Assembly: GCA_023014485.1 (NCBI GenBank)
Contig: JAJOZX010001735.1
Coordinates: 186,001-250,000 of the forward strand
DNA from: Bathynomus jamesi
Lineage: Eukaryota; Arthropoda; Malacostraca; Isopoda; Cirolanidae
Direction of reading: 5' to 3'
Length of the DNA stretch: 64,000 nt
The translations under genes were made by a program, and so were the position numbers. Below are positions 60,009 to 64,000 of this stretch, one piece after another (position 1 is the stretch's first letter; each line of letters opens with the position of its first letter). The notes under the pieces were generated by a model. The model was not told the DNA's origin, did no database searches, and saw only the letters and a list, made by a program, of their open reading frames with translations.

Positions 60009-60010
<2 letters not shown>

Positions 60011-60075
<65 letters not shown>
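60011..60075. repeat. (TA)n microsatellite
   Basis: About 60 bp of TA at the right border of element B. Confidence 0.92.
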
Positions 60076-60193
60076 AAGGATTTTTACTGTAGTGATTCAT
60101 AAATAGTTGTTGTCCATTATCACTATCAACACCTTGTTGTAGACTTTTCATATAGAGATTAATATTTTTTGTAATTTCACTTTATTTTCCTAG

Positions 60194-60316
60194 CAAATAT
60201 CAATAAAAGAAAATGACTTCCCCACTGCCATTGGGTTATTGCAAGTAGGACTAGAGTATACCCACATGCAAGGTGTTACATACACTCATCTGTTGTTTAT
60301 GCTCAGCAAACTTATG
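60194..60316 (+). CDS. MAU2: MAU2 exon 3 (residues 136-176)
   Basis: 41 codons, phase 0, between acceptor TTTTCCTAG and donor GTAAGA. Reads QISIKENDFPTAIGLLQVGL and EYTHMQGVTYTHLLFMLSKL, the TPR segment matching EKDLxxA...LLxVGAEYARxxGxEYTRALFLLSKGM of vertebrate MAU2. Confidence 0.94.
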
Positions 60317-60673
60317 GTAAGATTCCATTTAGTGTGATGAGTAATGAAGCATGAAATTAAAATTTTTAGGATGGTAATGGTTGTAATTTTTGGCCATGGT
60401 TTTTAAAAAAAATTTTGAACTCCTTATTCTTTCCCTTCACACGTGTCTTCAAAGAAGAGTAGACATTCTTCTATATTCCTGTTTTACTTCTACATCCTTT
60501 TTTATACTGTTAAGTAATGGAAATGACATGACATATGCCTCATAGGCCTGTGTGAGTAATTGCTAGGCTTTGTAATTAGTTAAGGAAACTTTTTTACTTT
60601 CCTTTTTTAAATTTTTGCATTTTCAAATTTTATTTTTTAATGAAAATTCTCAGATATTAATTTTTCTTTTAAG

Positions 60674-60784
60674 ATAATGATGATGGCTGGAAGTCCACAG
60701 CCTGAAATTCAGTCTGTTCTGAGTCAATCCTCTCAAATGGTGGAACAGTACAATGGAACCCAAGGGCAGAAGGAACATTTAAGG
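60674..60784 (+). CDS. MAU2: MAU2 exon 4 (residues 177-213)
   Basis: 37 codons, phase 0, acceptor CTTTTAAG, donor GTAAGT. Includes EIQSVLSQSSQMVEQYNGTQ and QKEHLR, equivalent to the QEVHPLLxxCGQIVENW...QKESLR stretch of vertebrate MAU2. Confidence 0.94.
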
Positions 60785-60890
60785 GTAAGTTTTTTTAACT
60801 TCAGTTGGACAAAATTAGGAACAAAGCTCTCTTATGGATGAAGTAAATTGTTCTGATCATTATATAATTGAGCACATTTTACCATTTCAG

Positions 60891-61011
60891 GTATTCTTGC
60901 TTGTATTATTGGTCTCGCATCATCTGAAGAATGGACAAGTGAAAAGTGCAAAACCAGCATTAAAACAACTTCAACAGTCTACTCAGAATATTACCGAATT
61001 AGCAGATCAAG
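60891..61011 (+). CDS. MAU2: MAU2 exon 5 (residues 214-253)
   Basis: Acceptor ACCATTTCAG, donor GTTAGT (61012). Reads VFLLVLLVSHHLKNGQVKSA and KPALKQLQQSTQNITELADQ, near-identical in pattern to VFFLVLQVTHYLDAGQVKSV-type sequence in vertebrates. Ends one base into codon 254. Confidence 0.95.
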
Positions 61012-62200
61012 GTTAGTTTGAATTGATGTTAAGGATTTTAATTTGGGAAATGATCTGTGGCATGAAAGCCTTTTTAATTTGGAGAAAATTAGCTTTAGGA
61101 TTGTAATAATTGCAAAAAAATTCTACTGAACCTTAATTAATCTAATTCTTTAACTTGGAATGAAAGACATTTAAGACCTAACTCCAGTTACAAACCAGTA
61201 CACTCAATTAGCTTTTGCCAGACCTTCCAGCAGGTCTGGTGTTAGGCCTACTTTTCTTGGGGAATGAGAGAGGCCTTATACTTTGTAGTAGTGATGTGTA
61301 GCTGATATTATTTTTGTCTCTGACTGAATTCTGATTGCTTTAATCATTTTTACTTGGCCTTAAATTCTAGATTAACCATTTTCAGTACTTACGTGAAATA
61401 AAAAGTTACACCATTTCTGCCCAATGTGGTACTTGTGTATTGGTTTCCTGTTGATGAACTTTGTTAAAGGCCTCATTCCACCTGCAAGTAGGTATTGAAA
61501 ATTTAGACAAAACGTACTTACTTTGAATTAACAAGCTTATTTTATTATTCTGTGAACTTTCATCTTTTACATATGGTATCCTTTCAACATGACCACATGA
61601 ATGGGGCAACACATTCCCTTATTTTCACATCTAATGGCATTAGAATACAAAAAACACTTCAGTTTTCAAAATGCAGAAGGGATTTGCAAGCAATTTAGTT
61701 TTGCCATTTCATTACAATATCATACTTAGGTTAACTAGGAATTTCTTTAGGGAATAAAACTAAAATTTCTTATTGTTAAATGTAAAGTAATATCACAATA
61801 TAAAATATGTACTTGGAGTAGAAATTATGGAAACTAAGTAAGATTAATTGGTTGAAGATTGGAATCTGGCTCTGAAACCATGTGTTTGAATTTGACCATT
61901 GCTGTGGTTAAAGTTGGGCTGGCCAGATACTATTATTGCTTGGGTTTAGGTCACTCTTTAGAGTATATGCCCATTCCCTCTCGTGGAGAAAGAAGGTTTT
62001 GGATGTAATCCATTATCACTTGTGTATAGTTAATCTGTAACCCTAAAAATGAGTTGCATACTTGTTTTATAAGAAAAATTAGAATTTCACTTTCATTGAC
62101 AATTTTATGAAAAGTTCATATTATAAATGTTCGCTTTGCTTTTGATGCTAAAGAAAGCTTTAAATGTTGGATTGTAATGTAGCTTATGTCTTGGAAGCAG
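61012..62200. other. MAU2 intron 5
   Basis: 1.19 kb; no transposon or ORF recognised. Of the candidate acceptors near 62193-62200, GGAAGCAG gives the frame and spacing that best match vertebrate MAU2. Confidence 0.6.
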
Positions 62201-62374
62201 ATTTGGTGCCGAGTAGCAGTTCAGAGTTCTTTGTGTGGCTTCCTCGTGAGCAGCTTTGCGTATTGGCTTTCCTCGTGTCTGTTATGCATTCAGTTCAGGC
62301 AGGACACATGGAGAAGGCCCAGAAATACACGGACAAAGCACTCATTCAGATTGATAAGCTTAAAAGTATTAACT
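62201..62374 (+). CDS. MAU2: MAU2 exon 6 (residues 254-311)
   Basis: Reads [58 protein letters not shown]. The block [21 protein letters not shown] is a MAU2 signature. The start at 62201 keeps the same number of residues between exon 5 and LPS as in the human protein. Donor GTAAGT at 62375, one base into codon 312. Confidence 0.94.
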
Positions 62375-62516
62375 GTAAGTATGTTATAACAAACAGAGAA
62401 GTTGAATTTAGGTGAATTCAGATTAACCAAAAAAAGTGAATTAGTAGAGTATGCTGTAGGTGAGGTAAATGGTGAAAAACAAAATGAATAGTGTTCTATC
62501 CGAGATATGTGGAGTA

Positions 62517-62879
62517 CAGTAAATCCCGACAAATACGCGAAGTTAGGGACCTAGAGGGTTCGCGTATTTGTGAACATAAGACTTTATGGGGAAATTGGGG
62601 TTATGTGCCAGAACTTGAAAAAATAAGTGCAAGTACTTTGTATCCTTCCTTTTCAATGGCCTCCTGCAGTGTAGGTCTGAAGATCTGGGCTGTATGTGGG
62701 TCTGCTAAAGGCAATGCTGTGAAGGCCTTGACGCTTACGGAAGCGATCAAGCCATCCCGTGCTGGCCGGTTTTCCGCGAACAGTCGCGCATCTCGTGGGA
62801 TGGGTCGCGTATTTCGCGGGTGTTATTTACAAGTATTTGGTCGCGTATTAATGGATCACGTACTTGCCGACATTTACTG
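62517..62879. mobile_element. pogo/mariner-type MITE, 363 bp
   Basis: Ends CAGTAAATCCCGACAAATAC and complement-like GTACTTGCCGACATTTACTG, flanked by TA (62515-62516, 62880-62881). Repeats of CGCGTATTT lie inside. In MAU2 intron 6. A 138-aa frame across it is not convincing as a gene. Confidence 0.83.
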
Positions 62880-63920
62880 TATATACCTACACACACGGAA
62901 GAATTAATAGAAACGTCAGATTTATGTTAATGCCTAAGGAATGGGGTTAAGGGAGAAAATGAATGTGTAATGAGGAGACAAAGAATGAATGATCTTAAAA
63001 GGAAGAGGAGAATGTGAAAGTGTTTTAATGGTAAATATGTAAGAAAAGTGTGAAAAACAGAGTAGTGGTCGTATAAAAGCTGAAAATAATGAAAGAACAC
63101 CCAACTCAATAGAAAAAGGGACATTTTCGCCAGTCAGACACTTAATCAATAAGGAAGGAAAAGCAAAACTGAAAAATGGATCAAATCTTGTGTAACCTCA
63201 GGGACCTCGGTCTGTAAAGTTGTTTTACTAAGTTTTAACATTGTATTTTTAATTTTTTGATTATTCAGAATGTTATACATTTTCCCTCTTTGCTTAATTT
63301 TTTTTTTTTTTTTAACTTTTATGGTTTTTTAAGTACTTTTTGATGGATGAGAAATGCAGTGTTGTGTATGTAGCCTGCGCAGTTGATGAAACTTAACATG
63401 CACATGGCTGATCACAAGACAAATTATAGGTCATTGTATTAAAGGTTAAGGTCAGAAATAGTTCAAAGGTGAAATGGAGGTCTGTGCCATAACTTTTGAA
63501 CCACTCAACAATTAAGTCATTTAATGTTCCCGATGAGTATTCAGGAATTTATTCTTATCGAAATTTAAATTTTTGTTTACAGAATGGACGTTTACTTATT
63601 CTGAGACAACATTAAGGTGGTTCTCCTTTTATGAAATGGTAAAGAACATTTCTCCAATAAGAGACGTGTTTTTCATCCATTACTCGCTTGTAATCATCGC
63701 ATCATTTTAGTATCCTTCATTATATTTGTTTCATCCCTGAAACGGTACTGGTGTATTGAGACAAAGCCAGTTTACAATCCAGGATAAAATGACTGCAAAA
63801 TTAGTACCCACTTATGTATGATTACTTCTACTTTTGAGTTAAGATTGGGGACCAGTCGTTTTGGTTAAAATCTTTGTATAGTAAAAGGCGAATACACAAA
63901 GTATTTAATTCTTCTCGCAG
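62880..63920. other. Rest of MAU2 intron 6
   Basis: No gene. Poly-T tract at 63296-63314. Ends in TTCTTCTCGCAG, a strong acceptor. Confidence 0.6.
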
Positions 63921-64000
63921 TGCATCAAAACTTGTCAATCCTCAACTCTCTGGAGGTGTTCCTGCATGAGCATTCTGTCATGTGCCATCTCGTGATTGGC
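63921..64000 (+). CDS. MAU2: MAU2 exon 7, partial (residues 312-338)
   Basis: After the acceptor at 63920 the frame continues as (L)HQNLSILNSLEVFLHEHSV then MCHLVIG to the last base, matching SPILSSFQVILLEHIIMCRLVTG of vertebrate MAU2. The exon is cut by the window edge; about 45 percent of the protein should lie downstream. Confidence 0.93.

Noticed and set aside
62491..62907. 138-aa + strand ORF in MAU2 intron 6
   Set aside because: It spans a TA-flanked MITE with its inverted ends and reads through non-conserved sequence.

Overview
This is eukaryotic, almost certainly arthropod, nuclear DNA: AT-rich, intron-rich and crowded with transposons. I see no bacterial or viral gene organisation. 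The LINE types (a GC-rich LINE with RNase H, a CR1-like LINE) and the variety of hAT, mariner and large terminal-inverted-repeat (TIR) elements would suit a crustacean or chelicerate, but the species cannot be fixed from the sequence.

The one clear host gene is MAU2 (SCC4), the TPR subunit of the cohesin loader, on the + strand. Seven coding exons are visible (9090-9314, 49183-49362, 60194-60316, 60674-60784, 60891-61011, 62201-62374, 63921-64000). They give about 338 residues, a little over half the usual protein; the rest lies beyond the right edge. Intron 1 is about 39.9 kb and intron 2 about 10.8 kb, and nearly everything else in the window is mobile DNA inside or just upstream of this gene.

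Left flank (1-9089): a decayed BEL/Pao gag (minus strand), a non-autonomous hAT with an 8-bp target duplication, pieces of a minus-strand LINE, two opposed tRNA-derived SINE-like units and (TA)n arrays.

Intron 1 (9315-49182): palindromic elements and small MITEs, then a 26.5-kb transposon (13104-39557) inserted with a 4-bp duplication (CATT) into an old CR1-like LINE whose two halves remain at each side. Inside it sit a 6.4-kb LINE with RNase H (13375-19800), a second transposon of the same superfamily (19813-27830, duplication ATAA), and inside that a third (23974-26652, duplication TATA). All three have long TIRs with similar ends (about GGGTCATTCC) and related multi-exon transposase genes, all broken. 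The outer copy also carries mariner, pogo/Tigger-like and hAT insertions. Further right are a complete but decayed hAT (40982-44221) and an isolated 293-aa transposon-type ORF (46937-47815).

Intron 2 (49363-60193) holds two members of another TIR family (49753-54825 and 56400-60008). They have TA duplications, ends starting GGGTGT and a protein with an FDTTxSN-type motif that I cannot place in a named superfamily. One of them is interrupted by a CR1-like LINE with an open 3' ORF. The small 3' introns are nearly free of mobile elements apart from one 363-bp MITE.

The main results are the three-deep nest of one superfamily, its exact boundaries, and the second unclassified TIR family.
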